A stretch of DNA of 64,000 bases from G963704535 sp963704535. GTDB lineage: Bacteria > Chloroflexota > Chloroflexia > Chloroflexales > Roseiflexaceae. Where the stretch lies: assembly GCA_963704535.1 (NCBI GenBank), contig OY969916.1, forward strand, positions 9,114,001 through 9,178,000, in the 5' to 3' direction. The translations under genes were made by a program, and so were the position numbers. The notes below the pieces were generated by a model. It was not told the DNA's origin. It saw nothing but the letters and a program-made list of their open reading frames with translations, and searched no databases. Positions 37,839 to 42,869 of the stretch are shown in pieces (the stretch's first letter is position 1; the number at the start of each line of letters is the position of its first letter).

Positions 37839-37841
37839 GGT

Positions 37842-37917
37842 TGGTGCTGTCGGTGGGAGTCGAACCCACACCCGTTGCTTGGAAGGCAGCTACGCTCGTC
37901 CGTTACGCCACGACAGC
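37842..37917 (-). tRNA. tRNA-Gly(TCC)
   Basis: Anticodon loop CTTCCAA, 7-bp acceptor, T-loop TTCGACT, CCA encoded. Confidence 0.85.
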
Positions 37918-37919
37918 TC

Positions 37920-38005
37920 GTGTTCGAGAACAGAGAACAAAGAACAGAGAACAAACTATCAGACTGGCTGCGCTTTGTTCTTTATCCTTTGTTCTTTGTT
38001 CTCTG
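37920..38005. repeat. Heptamer inverted repeat inside the tRNA array
   Basis: AGAACAA/AGAACAG units mirrored by TTTGTTC units between Gly(TCC) and Lys(CTT). Confidence 0.85.
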
Positions 38006-38006
38006 G

Positions 38007-38083
38007 TGGTCCCGTCGGCAGGCCACGATCCTGCAACCTCGCGGGTAAGAGCCGCTTGCGCTGCCTACTTGCGCCACGACGGG
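38007..38083 (-). tRNA. tRNA-Lys(CTT)
   Basis: Anticodon loop CTCTTAC; T-loop ATCGTGG departs from consensus. CCA encoded. Confidence 0.8.
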
Positions 38084-38087
38084 ATAC

Positions 38088-38162
38088 TGGTGCCGCTGGA
38101 AGGATTTGAACCTCCATCTCCTCGCTTAAAAGGCGCGTGCGTTGCCGTTACGCCACAGCGGC
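38088..38162 (-). tRNA. tRNA-Lys(TTT)
   Basis: Anticodon loop CTTTTAA; canonical T-loop TTCAAAT; CCA encoded. Confidence 0.88.
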
Positions 38163-38164
38163 AT

Positions 38165-38252
38165 TGGTGTCGTCGGAGCGACTTGAACGCTCAGCGCGGT
38201 TGCCCGCAGTAGGGTTTAAGCCTACGGTGTCTGCCGATTCCACCACGACGAC
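38165..38252 (-). tRNA. tRNA-Leu(TAA)
   Basis: Anticodon loop CTTAAAC; class II variable arm of about 15 bases; T-loop TTCAAGT; CCA encoded. Confidence 0.88.
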
Positions 38253-38257
38253 AAAAT

Positions 38258-38346
38258 TGGTGCGGTAGGCGAGATTCGAACTCGCATGGGCCTTGCGGCC
38301 CACCAGGCTCTCGACCTGGGGTGTCTGCCGGTTCCACCACAACCGC
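38258..38346 (-). tRNA. tRNA-Leu(GAG)
   Basis: Anticodon loop TCGAGAG (C33); long class II variable arm; canonical T-loop; CCA encoded. Confidence 0.8.
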
Positions 38347-38347
38347 G

Positions 38348-38432
38348 TATCCAAGAACAAAGAACAGAGAACAGAGAACAAATCACTCGTAGTGCTCATT
38401 TTTTGTTCGTTGTTCTTTGTCCTTTGTTCTTC
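38348..38432. repeat. Heptamer inverted repeat inside the tRNA array
   Basis: AGAACAA units mirrored by TTGTTCT units between Leu(GAG) and Thr(GGT). Confidence 0.85.
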
Positions 38433-38435
38433 CGT

Positions 38436-38512
38436 TGGGGCCGCAGCTCGGATTTGCACCGAGGACCTCGTCGCTACCAACGACGCGCTCTGGCTGGCTG
38501 AGCTACAACGGC
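38436..38512 (-). tRNA. tRNA-Thr(GGT)
   Basis: Anticodon loop TTGGTAG on a perfect stem; T-loop TGCAAAT (G55); one acceptor mismatch. Confidence 0.78.
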
Positions 38513-38514
38513 GT

Positions 38515-38607
38515 GCCGAATTGAGAATTGAGAATTGAGAATTGAGAATTGAGAACAACCTTCAACTCGCGTGTTTCTACATTTTACATTCTCAATTCTC
38601 AATTTCT
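38515..38607. repeat. Heptamer inverted repeat (GAATTGA)
   Basis: AATTGAG units mirrored by CTCAATT units between Thr(GGT) and Val(CAC). Confidence 0.8.
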
Positions 38608-38681
38608 TGGTGCCCTCGGCACGAGTTGAACGTGCAACATCCTCCATGTGGGGAGGCGCTCTTCCGTTGAGCTACGTGGGC
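38608..38681 (-). tRNA. tRNA-Val(CAC), six-base anticodon loop
   Basis: Perfect stem CCTCC/GGAGG leaves a 6-base loop CCACAT; CAC is the best anticodon with A37. CCA encoded. One base appears lost from the loop. Confidence 0.65.
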
Positions 38682-38683
38682 GT

Positions 38684-38760
38684 TGGTCGGACGACATGGT
38701 TTTGAACCACGATCGCCTGTGTATCAGACAGGGGCTCTCACCTGGTTGAGCTATCGTCCG
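38684..38760 (-). tRNA. tRNA-Ile(GAT)
   Basis: Anticodon loop CTGATAC; 7-bp acceptor; CCA encoded. Confidence 0.88.
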
Positions 38761-38762
38761 CT

Positions 38763-38846
38763 TGGTGGGCCGGAGAGGATTTGCACCCCTACAGTCGGTG
38801 ACGTCGCTTTTACAGAGCGTTGGGCTCGCTCATGCCCAGCCGACCC
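38763..38846 (-). tRNA. tRNA-Tyr(GTA)
   Basis: Anticodon loop CTGTAAA; class II variable arm as usual for bacterial Tyr; T-loop TGCAAAT (G55). Confidence 0.82.
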
Positions 38847-38847
38847 A

Positions 38848-38929
38848 TGGTGGTGCCCTCGGCAGGAACTCGAACCTGCACGATGCGGTGTCTGAGACCG
38901 CAGCCTCTGCCTGATTGGGCTACGAGGGC
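38848..38929 (-). tRNA. tRNA with Leu anticodon CAG, short variable loop
   Basis: Anticodon loop CTCAGAC with only a 5-base variable loop. Body nearly that of the CAA gene at 37761. A class II Leu(CAG) also exists at 39013. Confidence 0.75.
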
Positions 38930-38931
38930 GT

Positions 38932-39007
38932 TGGTACTGTCGCAGGGAGTTGAACCCTGACCGCCTGCATGGGACGCAGGTGCGCTCGTCCGTTACGCCA
39001 CAACAGC
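38932..39007 (-). tRNA. tRNA-Gly(CCC)
   Basis: Anticodon loop GTCCCAT; T-loop TTCAACT; CCA encoded. Confidence 0.83.
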
Positions 39008-39012
39008 ATGTT

Positions 39013-39100
39013 TGGTCGCACCGGGGCGATTTGAACGCCCACGCGGTTGCCCGCACCGCCTTCTGAGGGCGGCGAGTTTGCCAGTTCCATCCACGGTGCG
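39013..39100 (-). tRNA. tRNA-Leu(CAG), class II
   Basis: Anticodon loop CTCAGAA; 15-base variable arm; T-loop TTCAAAT; CCA encoded. The conventional counterpart of the class I CAG gene. Confidence 0.88.
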
Positions 39101-39104
39101 ATAC

Positions 39105-39180
39105 TGGTCCCGGCGGGTGGATTCGCACCACCGGCCTCCCGCGTGTCGGGCGGGTGCTCTCGCTACTGAGCTACGCTGGG
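39105..39180 (-). tRNA. tRNA-Val(GAC)
   Basis: Anticodon loop CCGACAC (C33); T-loop TGCGAAT (G55), the same pair of oddities as Val(TAC). Confidence 0.78.
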
Positions 39181-39183
39181 ATC

Positions 39184-39270
39184 TGGCGGAGTGAGGAGGA
39201 CTCGCACCTCCAGAGCGTTTCCGCTTGCCCGTTTTCAAGACGGGGGCCTGTTCTTGCCGGCAATCACTCC
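39184..39270 (-). tRNA. tRNA-Ser(TGA)
   Basis: Anticodon loop CTTGAAA; class II variable arm; T-loop TGCGAGT (G55). Confidence 0.83.
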
Positions 39271-39272
39271 CT

Positions 39273-39348
39273 TGGTCAGGTAGGCGGGCTTTGCTCCCAC
39301 CGCCTCCGGCATGGCGCGCCGGCGCTCTGCTGAATGAGCTACTACCTG
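39273..39348 (-). tRNA. tRNA-Gly(GCC)
   Basis: Anticodon loop GCGCCAT (C33); T-loop AGCAAAG; perfect 7-bp acceptor. Confidence 0.75.
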
Positions 39349-39350
39349 CT

Positions 39351-39425
39351 TGGCCCGCCCGGCCAGTTTTGAGCTGGCGACCTCGCGCTCTTCAGGCGCA
39401 TGCTCTACCTCTGAGCTACAGGCGG
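39351..39425 (-). tRNA. tRNA-Phe(GAA)
   Basis: Anticodon loop CTGAAGA with G37; T-loop CTCAAAA; acceptor pairs. Confidence 0.78.
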
Positions 39426-39428
39426 ATG

Positions 39429-39502
39429 TGGGGCGGAGGCCGGACTCGCACCGGCGTCCTCCAGAGTATGGGTCTGGCGCGCTGCTCCTGCGCTACTCCG
39501 CG
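39429..39502 (-). tRNA. tRNA-Met(CAT)
   Basis: Anticodon loop CCCATAC (C33); T-loop TGCGAGT (G55). The first acceptor pair is mismatched, a feature of initiator tRNA, but the GGG/CCC anticodon stem of initiators is missing; type unresolved. Confidence 0.7.
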
Positions 39503-39510
39503 TCGATGAT

Positions 39511-39657
39511 CTGGATGGCGGCGTACAAGTCGCATCGGCGGTGGTCCTGCTCTGCCGTTAAGCTACTCCCCGGCTGGTCGGGGAGATCGGACTCGAACCG
39601 ATACCTGGCACGTTCCAAGCGTGTACGCCTGTGCTGTCAGGGTACGCTGCCATCCAG
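39511..39657 (-). tRNA. Putative circularly permuted tRNA-Pro(TGG)
   Basis: On the minus strand the 3' half comes first: anticodon arm with loop CTTGGAA, T-arm (TTCGAGT), acceptor CTCCCCG, A, CCA (39623-39575). After two bases the 5' half follows: CGGGGAG, TA, D-arm, AGCAG (39572-39547). Joined at position 27/28 they make a complete cloverleaf with 7-bp acceptor and 5-bp anticodon stem, typical of tRNA-Pro. The outer flanks GTACGCTGCCATCCAG (39642-39657) and CTGGATGGCGGCGTAC (39511-39526) are complementary at 15 of 16 positions. Processing is unproven. Confidence 0.6.
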
Positions 39658-39658
39658 T

Positions 39659-39735
39659 TGGCGCCGCCCGCAGGATATGATCCCGCAGCCTCCGGTTCCG
39701 AAGACCGGCGCTCTTTCCATTTGAGCTAGAGCGGC
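39659..39735 (-). tRNA. tRNA-Arg(TCG)
   Basis: Anticodon loop CTTCGGA with G37; T-loop ATCATAT is non-canonical; one T-stem mismatch. Confidence 0.72.
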
Positions 39736-39738
39736 GTA

Positions 39739-39815
39739 TGGTGCTCCCGGCGGGTGCCGACCCCGCTTTCCTCGCGTGAGAGACGAGGGTCCTAGCCATC
39801 GTAGACGACAGGAGC
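39739..39815 (-). tRNA. tRNA-Glu(CTC)
   Basis: Loop CTCTCAC closed by a T-G pair gives CTC; the TCGTCTA D-region is typical of Glu. T-loop GTCGGCA is unusual. Confidence 0.8.
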
Positions 39816-39823
39816 TTTACAGT

Positions 39824-39875
39824 TCTGGGGAAAAGGGGGGTTTGAGGGGGCAGCCCCCTCAGTTTCCCCCCACTC
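39824..39875. repeat. MITE-like element inside the tRNA array
   Basis: TTTGAGGGGGCAGCCCCCTC core between the two Glu genes, after AAAAGGGGGG. Confidence 0.8.
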
Positions 39876-39923
39876 ACATTGTAAAGTAGAACAGCGTCAC
39901 CCGAAACCTTGTCTCATGTACAT

Positions 39924-39998
39924 TGGTAGCCCCGGCGAGATTCGAACTCGCTCTGCCTGTTTGAAAGACAAGCGGCCTAACCCATAGCCGACAGGGCC
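39924..39998 (-). tRNA. tRNA-Glu(TTC)
   Basis: Anticodon loop CTTTCAA; canonical T-loop TTCGAAT; CCA encoded. Confidence 0.88.
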
Positions 39999-40002
39999 AG
40001 AT

Positions 40003-40076
40003 TGGTGGACCGACCGGGGTTCGCACCCGGGCTTCCGCGTTGCGACGGCGGCGTCTTCCTGCTCGACCATCAGCCC
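40003..40076 (-). tRNA. tRNA-Ala(CGC)
   Basis: Anticodon loop GTCGCAA, stem with one mismatch at 31-39; T-loop TGCGAAC (G55). Confidence 0.72.
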
Positions 40077-40079
40077 ACT

Positions 40080-40156
40080 GTTTGAGAACAAAGAACAGAG
40101 AACACAGAACAAAGGGGCGGCTGTTCTTCTTTTGTTCTTGGTCCTTTGTTCTTTGA
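40080..40156. repeat. Heptamer inverted repeat inside the tRNA array
   Basis: AGAACAA units mirrored by TTTGTTC units between Ala(CGC) and Thr(CGT). Confidence 0.85.
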
Positions 40157-40157
40157 C

Positions 40158-40232
40158 TGGAGCCTGCTGCCGGACCTGCCCCGACCCTCCCCCGGTACGA
40201 ACGGGGTGTGCTGCTGGCAACACCTAGCAGGC
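40158..40232 (-). tRNA. tRNA-Thr(CGT)
   Basis: Anticodon loop TTCGTAC on a perfect stem; 7-bp acceptor GCCTGCT; the T-arm is poorly conserved. Confidence 0.72.
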
Positions 40233-40234
40233 GT

Positions 40235-40310
40235 TGGTGACGCTGGAAGGAATCGCACCTTCGATACGCGACTTATGAGATCGCTGCGTTAGCTGCTTCG
40301 CCACAGCGCC
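40235..40310 (-). tRNA. tRNA-Met(CAT)
   Basis: Anticodon loop CTCATAA, standard for Met; T-loop TGCGATT (G55); acceptor GGCGCTG, elongator-like. Confidence 0.8.
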
Positions 40311-40315
40311 GAAAA

Positions 40316-40390
40316 TGGTAGCCCCGGAGGGAATTGAACCCTCTCCGCCGGGTTGAGAGACCGGCGTCCTGACCATTAGACGACAGGGCC
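40316..40390 (-). tRNA. tRNA-Glu(CTC), second copy
   Basis: Anticodon loop CTCTCAA; T-loop TTCAATT; the TCGTCTA D-region of Glu. CCA encoded. Confidence 0.85.
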
Positions 40391-40394
40391 ATGC

Positions 40395-40470
40395 TGGTGG
40401 ACACAGACGGGATTCGCACCCGTATCTCCCATCTTGCAAGGATGGCGTCTTGCTGTTAGACGACTGGCCC
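40395..40470 (-). tRNA. tRNA-Ala(TGC)
   Basis: Anticodon loop CTTGCAA on a perfect stem; T-loop TGCGAAT (G55); acceptor stem pairs poorly, so it may be degenerate. Confidence 0.68.
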
Positions 40471-40493
40471 GTGTGGGCGGCTGCCCGCCCGTA

Positions 40494-40570
40494 TGGTCTA
40501 GGCGGCAGGATTTGAACCTGCGACCCCCGCGCCCCCAGCGCGGTGCTCTACCAGGCTGAGCCACGCCCAG
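40494..40570 (-). tRNA. tRNA-Pro(GGG)
   Basis: Anticodon loop CTGGGGG; T-loop TTCAAAT; CCA encoded. Confidence 0.88.
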
Positions 40571-40572
40571 AT

Positions 40573-40658
40573 TGGCGGAAGGGACACGAGTTGAACGTGC
40601 AAGGCTTGCGCTCGCCCAGGTTCGAGCTGGGTGCCGTCGCCAATCGGCTTGCCCTTCC
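40573..40658 (-). tRNA. tRNA-Ser(CGA)
   Basis: Anticodon loop CTCGAAC; class II variable arm; shares its body with Ser(GGA) at 42604. Confidence 0.88.
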
Positions 40659-40660
40659 GT

Positions 40661-40788
40661 AAGAAACCGCTTGAAAGGGGGAGTTTGAGGGGGTTGGCCC
40701 CTCAAGATCCCTATTCACCCACCGTAAGAAACTGTCTGAAAAGAGGGAGTTTGAGGGGGCTGGCCCCTCAAGACCCCTTTCCACCCAG
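40661..40788. repeat. Two MITE-like elements inside the tRNA array
   Basis: Copies at 40661-40722 and 40724-40788, each with GGGAGTTTGAGGGGG and GGCCCCTCAAGA. Confidence 0.85.
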
Positions 40789-40797
40789 AAGTATGAT

Positions 40798-40888
40798 TGG
40801 AGGAGGATGAGCGGATTGCACGCTCGCGCCGCAGTCTGCGGCGGCTTCCGGGTAGCGGCCGGTCCCATTACTACTCTGGCAATCCTCC
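40798..40888 (-). tRNA. tRNA-Ser(GCT)
   Basis: Anticodon loop CCGCTAC (C33); very long variable arm; T-loop TGCAATC (G55). Confidence 0.78.
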
Positions 40889-40892
40889 GAAC

Positions 40893-40967
40893 TGGAGACC
40901 CTGGTCGGATTTGCACCGACATCTGACGGGTTGCAGCCGTCCACCTCAACTGTTCGGCCACAGGGTC
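40893..40967 (-). tRNA. tRNA-Cys(GCA)
   Basis: Anticodon loop CTGCAAC on a perfect stem; T-loop TGCAAAT (G55); 7-bp acceptor. Confidence 0.83.
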
Positions 40968-40969
40968 AT

Positions 40970-41044
40970 TGGGAGGGCGGACCGGTGCTGCCCCGGTGTA
41001 TCCGCGTTCACAGCGCGGCGCTCTGCTGTTGAGCTACCGTCCCC
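40970..41044 (-). tRNA. tRNA-His(GTG)
   Basis: Anticodon loop CTGTGAA; an extra G precedes position 1 (41044), the G-1 identity element of tRNA-His. T-loop GGCAGCA is unusual. Confidence 0.8.
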
Positions 41045-41051
41045 ACATCGC

Positions 41052-41127
41052 TGGCACCGCCGCCAGGCCTCGAACCTGGACCCCCGCGCTTAGAAGGCGC
41101 GTGCGCTTCCGTTTACGCTACAGCGGC
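41052..41127 (-). tRNA. tRNA-Arg(TCT)
   Basis: Anticodon loop CTTCTAA; T-loop TTCGAGG. Confidence 0.85.
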
Positions 41128-41130
41128 ATA

Positions 41131-41171
41131 AAGAGGGGAGTTTGAGGGGGCTGCCCCCTCAAGACCCCCGT
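41131..41171. repeat. MITE-like element inside the tRNA array
   Basis: GGGGAGTTTGAGGGGGCTGC core between Arg(TCT) and Gln(TTG). Confidence 0.8.
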
Positions 41172-41180
41172 TGTACTTCC

Positions 41181-41254
41181 TGGTACGGGGACAAGGATTC
41201 GAACCTCGATAGCGACGTTCAAAGCGTCGTGGCCTCCCGTTAGCCGATCCCCGT
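41181..41254 (-). tRNA. tRNA-Gln(TTG)
   Basis: Anticodon loop CTTTGAA; T-loop TTCGAAT; CCA encoded. Confidence 0.85.
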
Positions 41255-41258
41255 TCGC

Positions 41259-41334
41259 TGGCACCGCCGGCGCGACTCGAACGCGCAGCCTGGCGCTTAG
41301 GACGCGCCCGCTCATCCAGTTGAGCTACAGCGGT
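41259..41334 (-). tRNA. tRNA-Arg(CCT)
   Basis: Anticodon loop GTCCTAA; T-loop TTCGAGT. Confidence 0.85.
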
Positions 41335-41343
41335 ATATGATGG

Positions 41344-41417
41344 TGGTGGACCGGCCGGGCGCTGCCCCCGGATTTTCGCCATGCCGAGGCGATGTCCTCC
41401 TATTGGACGACCAGCCC
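41344..41417 (-). tRNA. tRNA-Ala(GGC)
   Basis: Anticodon loop TCGGCAT (C33); T-loop GGCAGCG; acceptor pairs with wobble. Confidence 0.75.
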
Positions 41418-41426
41418 AAAGGGTCG

Positions 41427-41679
41427 GATGGTCGCGTGCGAGTTGCTCAGGCGGTTGAGCGGCGTAACGCCGCCCGATTAAGCTATCCCGCCGTATCGAG
41501 AACAAAGAACACGGAACAGAGAACAAAAGAAGCTGTGTGTCGTCGCGCCTTTGTTCTTTATTCCCCGCTCTTTGTTCTGTCGCGCTGGTGGCGGGACCTG
41601 GACTTGAACCAGGAACTCTCAGTTGATGAGACTGATTGCTCTTCCGTGTACGCCTGTGCCGTGAGGGCACGCTTCCATC
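41427..41679 (-). tRNA. Putative circularly permuted tRNA-Met(CAT)
   Basis: Minus-strand order: 3' half first, GAGC of the D-stem, anticodon loop CTCATCA, T-loop TTCAAGT, acceptor TCCCGCC, A, CCA (about 41646-41586), then a heptamer-repeat spacer of about 93 bases, then a 5' half GGCGGGA, TA, GCTTAAT (41492 to about 41474). The two acceptor strands pair at all seven positions, and joining in the D-loop gives a complete tRNA. Outer flanks GCACGCTTCCATC (41667-41679) and GATGGTCGCGTGC (41427-41439) pair at 11 of 13 positions. Flanks resemble those of the permuted Pro locus. Confidence 0.55.
41494..41580. repeat. Heptamer inverted repeat as spacer of the permuted tRNA
   Basis: AGAACAA units and TTGTTCT units lie exactly between the 5' and 3' halves of the permuted Met locus. 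Confidence 0.8.
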
Positions 41680-41681
41680 AC

Positions 41682-41757
41682 TGGGGCCGCTCGCGAGCTT
41701 CGAACTCGCACCCTGCTGTTTACAAGACAGCCGCACGTCCACTTGTGCTTGAGCGGC
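41682..41757 (-). tRNA. tRNA-Thr(TGT)
   Basis: Anticodon loop CTTGTAA; T-loop TTCGAAG; 7-bp acceptor. Confidence 0.85.
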
Positions 41758-41759
41758 GG

Positions 41760-41844
41760 GTCGAGAACAAAGAACAGAGAACAGAGAACAAAACATCTCG
41801 TTGCCTCTCTTTGTTCTTGGTCCTTGGTTCTTTGTTCTTGGTTC
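41760..41844. repeat. Heptamer inverted repeat inside the tRNA array
   Basis: AGAACAA units mirrored by TTTGTTC/TTGGTTC units between Thr(TGT) and Asp(GTC). Confidence 0.85.
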
Positions 41845-41919
41845 TGGCGCCCCGACGGGGTTCCGACCCCCGTACTGCTATTCGACAGATAGCTATGATA
41901 GCCACTTCACCACCGGGGC
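41845..41919 (-). tRNA. tRNA-Asp(GTC)
   Basis: Anticodon loop CTGTCGA with G37; T-loop GTCGGAA is unusual; acceptor pairs. Confidence 0.8.
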
Positions 41920-41923
41920 GTGC

Positions 41924-41999
41924 TGGCGTCGCTCGCAGGGTTCGAACCTGCATCTCCACCTTCGGACGGTGGTACCTGTTCCAATTCGGCGAGAGCGAC
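41924..41999 (-). tRNA. tRNA-Arg(CCG)
   Basis: Anticodon loop GTCCGAA; T-loop TTCGAAC; 7-bp acceptor. Confidence 0.85.
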
Positions 42000-42000
42000 G

Positions 42001-42070
42001 TGAATGCTGTTGCGTGTTGCGTGTTGCGTATTTGAGCCTCATGCAACACGCAGCACGCACGACGCAATAA
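42001..42070. repeat. Heptamer inverted repeat (TTGCGTG)
   Basis: GTTGCGT units mirrored by ACGCAAC-type units between Arg(CCG) and Arg(GCG). Confidence 0.8.
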
Positions 42071-42071
42071 T

Positions 42072-42147
42072 TGGTTACCGCACCCAGGCTTGCACTGGGA
42101 ACCTCCGCCTTCGCAGAGCGGTGCTCTATCTCTTGAGCTATGCGGCA
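42072..42147 (-). tRNA. tRNA-Arg(GCG)
   Basis: Anticodon loop CTGCGAA. Most bacteria use ACG (inosine) here, so GCG is notable. T-loop GCAAGC-type with G55. Confidence 0.78.
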
Positions 42148-42150
42148 ATG

Positions 42151-42224
42151 TGGCTGCGGGAGAGGGACTCGAACCCCCACGACGCGGGTAACAGCCGCGC
42201 ATCCTGCCGTTAGACGATCCCGCA
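42151..42224 (-). tRNA. tRNA-Asn(GTT)
   Basis: Anticodon loop CTGTTAC; T-loop TTCGAGT; 7-bp acceptor. Confidence 0.85.
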
Positions 42225-42227
42225 GTA

Positions 42228-42332
42228 TAGAAACTGTTTGAAAAGGGGGAGTTTGAGGGGGCCGCCCCTCAAGAATTCCTCTTCCTCCACGGATCATAGG
42301 CTAGACAATAGCCCTTTTCAAACAGTTTCTTA
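42228..42332. repeat. MITE-like element with extra arm
   Basis: GGGGGAGTTTGAGGGGGCCG element, then a mirrored CCTTTTCAAACAGTTTCT end at 42309-42332, giving a longer inverted repeat than most copies. Confidence 0.8.
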
Positions 42333-42362
42333 GAGATCTAGTTGTAAAGGTACATTGTTTGT

Positions 42363-42436
42363 TGGCAAGCCAGGTAGGTTTCGAACCCACACCAAGCGGG
42401 TTGGAGCCGCGTATGCTGCCGTTACACCACTGGCCT
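42363..42436 (-). tRNA. tRNA-Trp(CCA)
   Basis: Anticodon loop CTCCAAC; T-loop TTCGAAA; acceptor AGGCCAG. Confidence 0.85.
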
Positions 42437-42440
42437 GTAC

Positions 42441-42518
42441 TGGTCGGAGCGGCTGGATTCGAACCAGCGGTCACCGCCTTCCGACGGCGGGATGTTGTCC
42501 AGGCTACACCACGCCCCG
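42441..42518 (-). tRNA. tRNA-Pro(CGG)
   Basis: Anticodon loop GTCGGAA; acceptor CGGGGCG typical of Pro; T-loop TTCGAAT. Confidence 0.88.
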
Positions 42519-42522
42519 ATGT

Positions 42523-42600
42523 TGGTCTAGGTGGCAGGATTTGAACCTGCGGCCTCCGCGTCCCAAACGCGGCGTGCTTCCAGGCTGCACCACACCCAGT
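42523..42600 (-). tRNA. tRNA-Pro(TGG)
   Basis: Anticodon loop TTTGGGA; T-loop TTCAAAT. A conventional counterpart of the permuted Pro locus. Confidence 0.87.
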
Positions 42601-42603
42601 TTT

Positions 42604-42688
42604 GGCGGAAGGGACACGAGTTGAACGTGCAAGGCTTGCGCTCGCCCGGCTTCCAACCGGGTGCCGTCGCCAGTCGGCTGGCCCTTCC
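42604..42688 (-). tRNA. tRNA-Ser(GGA)
   Basis: Anticodon loop TTGGAAG; class II variable arm; first gene of the array, about 40 bases after the promoter. Confidence 0.85.
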
Positions 42689-42735
42689 TCGTTGTGTTTT
42701 GCCTCGTTCGTGCCGCGTCTCGTTTCGATGTGTGG

Positions 42736-42764
42736 AGTATAGCACGGCTCAATATGGTTGTCAA
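42736..42764 (-). promoter_or_regulatory. Promoter of the tRNA array
   Basis: On the minus strand TTGACA (42764-42759) and TATACT (42741-42736) are 17 bases apart. No other such promoter was noticed inside the array, so one long precursor is likely. Confidence 0.8.
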
Positions 42765-42869
42765 GAGGTCAATTTAGGTCAAAATGGTTCAGATTCGGTT
42801 AGGATTTTTTGAGCCGGTCGATCAGTGGTATGATGCCGCTGGAATGTGCTGTACTACAAGGAGCCCTGC

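Noticed and set aside
37920..38005. CRISPR array candidates in the short-unit repeats
   Set aside because: Units are 7 bases, mirrored, and have no spacers of constant length; no cas genes are in the window.
37708..38109. Protein-coding frames across the tRNA array on both strands
   Set aside because: They run over tRNA genes and repeats, show no family features and have no ribosome sites.
39739..39815. tRNA with anticodon TCA reading the TGA stop codon
   Set aside because: A first folding with a perfect 5-bp stem gave TCA with C33. Moving the stem by one base (T-G closing pair) gives loop CTCTCAC with T33 and anticodon CTC, and the body is that of tRNA-Glu.
41427..41492. Independent tRNA with anticodon TTA (stop suppressor) at the 5' half of the Met locus
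   Set aside because: A CGTTACG loop can be drawn, but position 33 is G and no T-arm or 3' acceptor follows. The acceptor strand instead matches the 3' half at 41586.
39511..41679. Group I or group II introns interrupting the two permuted tRNAs
   Set aside because: The flanks total only about 70-80 bases and lack the conserved cores (P7/P3 of group I, domain V of group II) that I could recognise.
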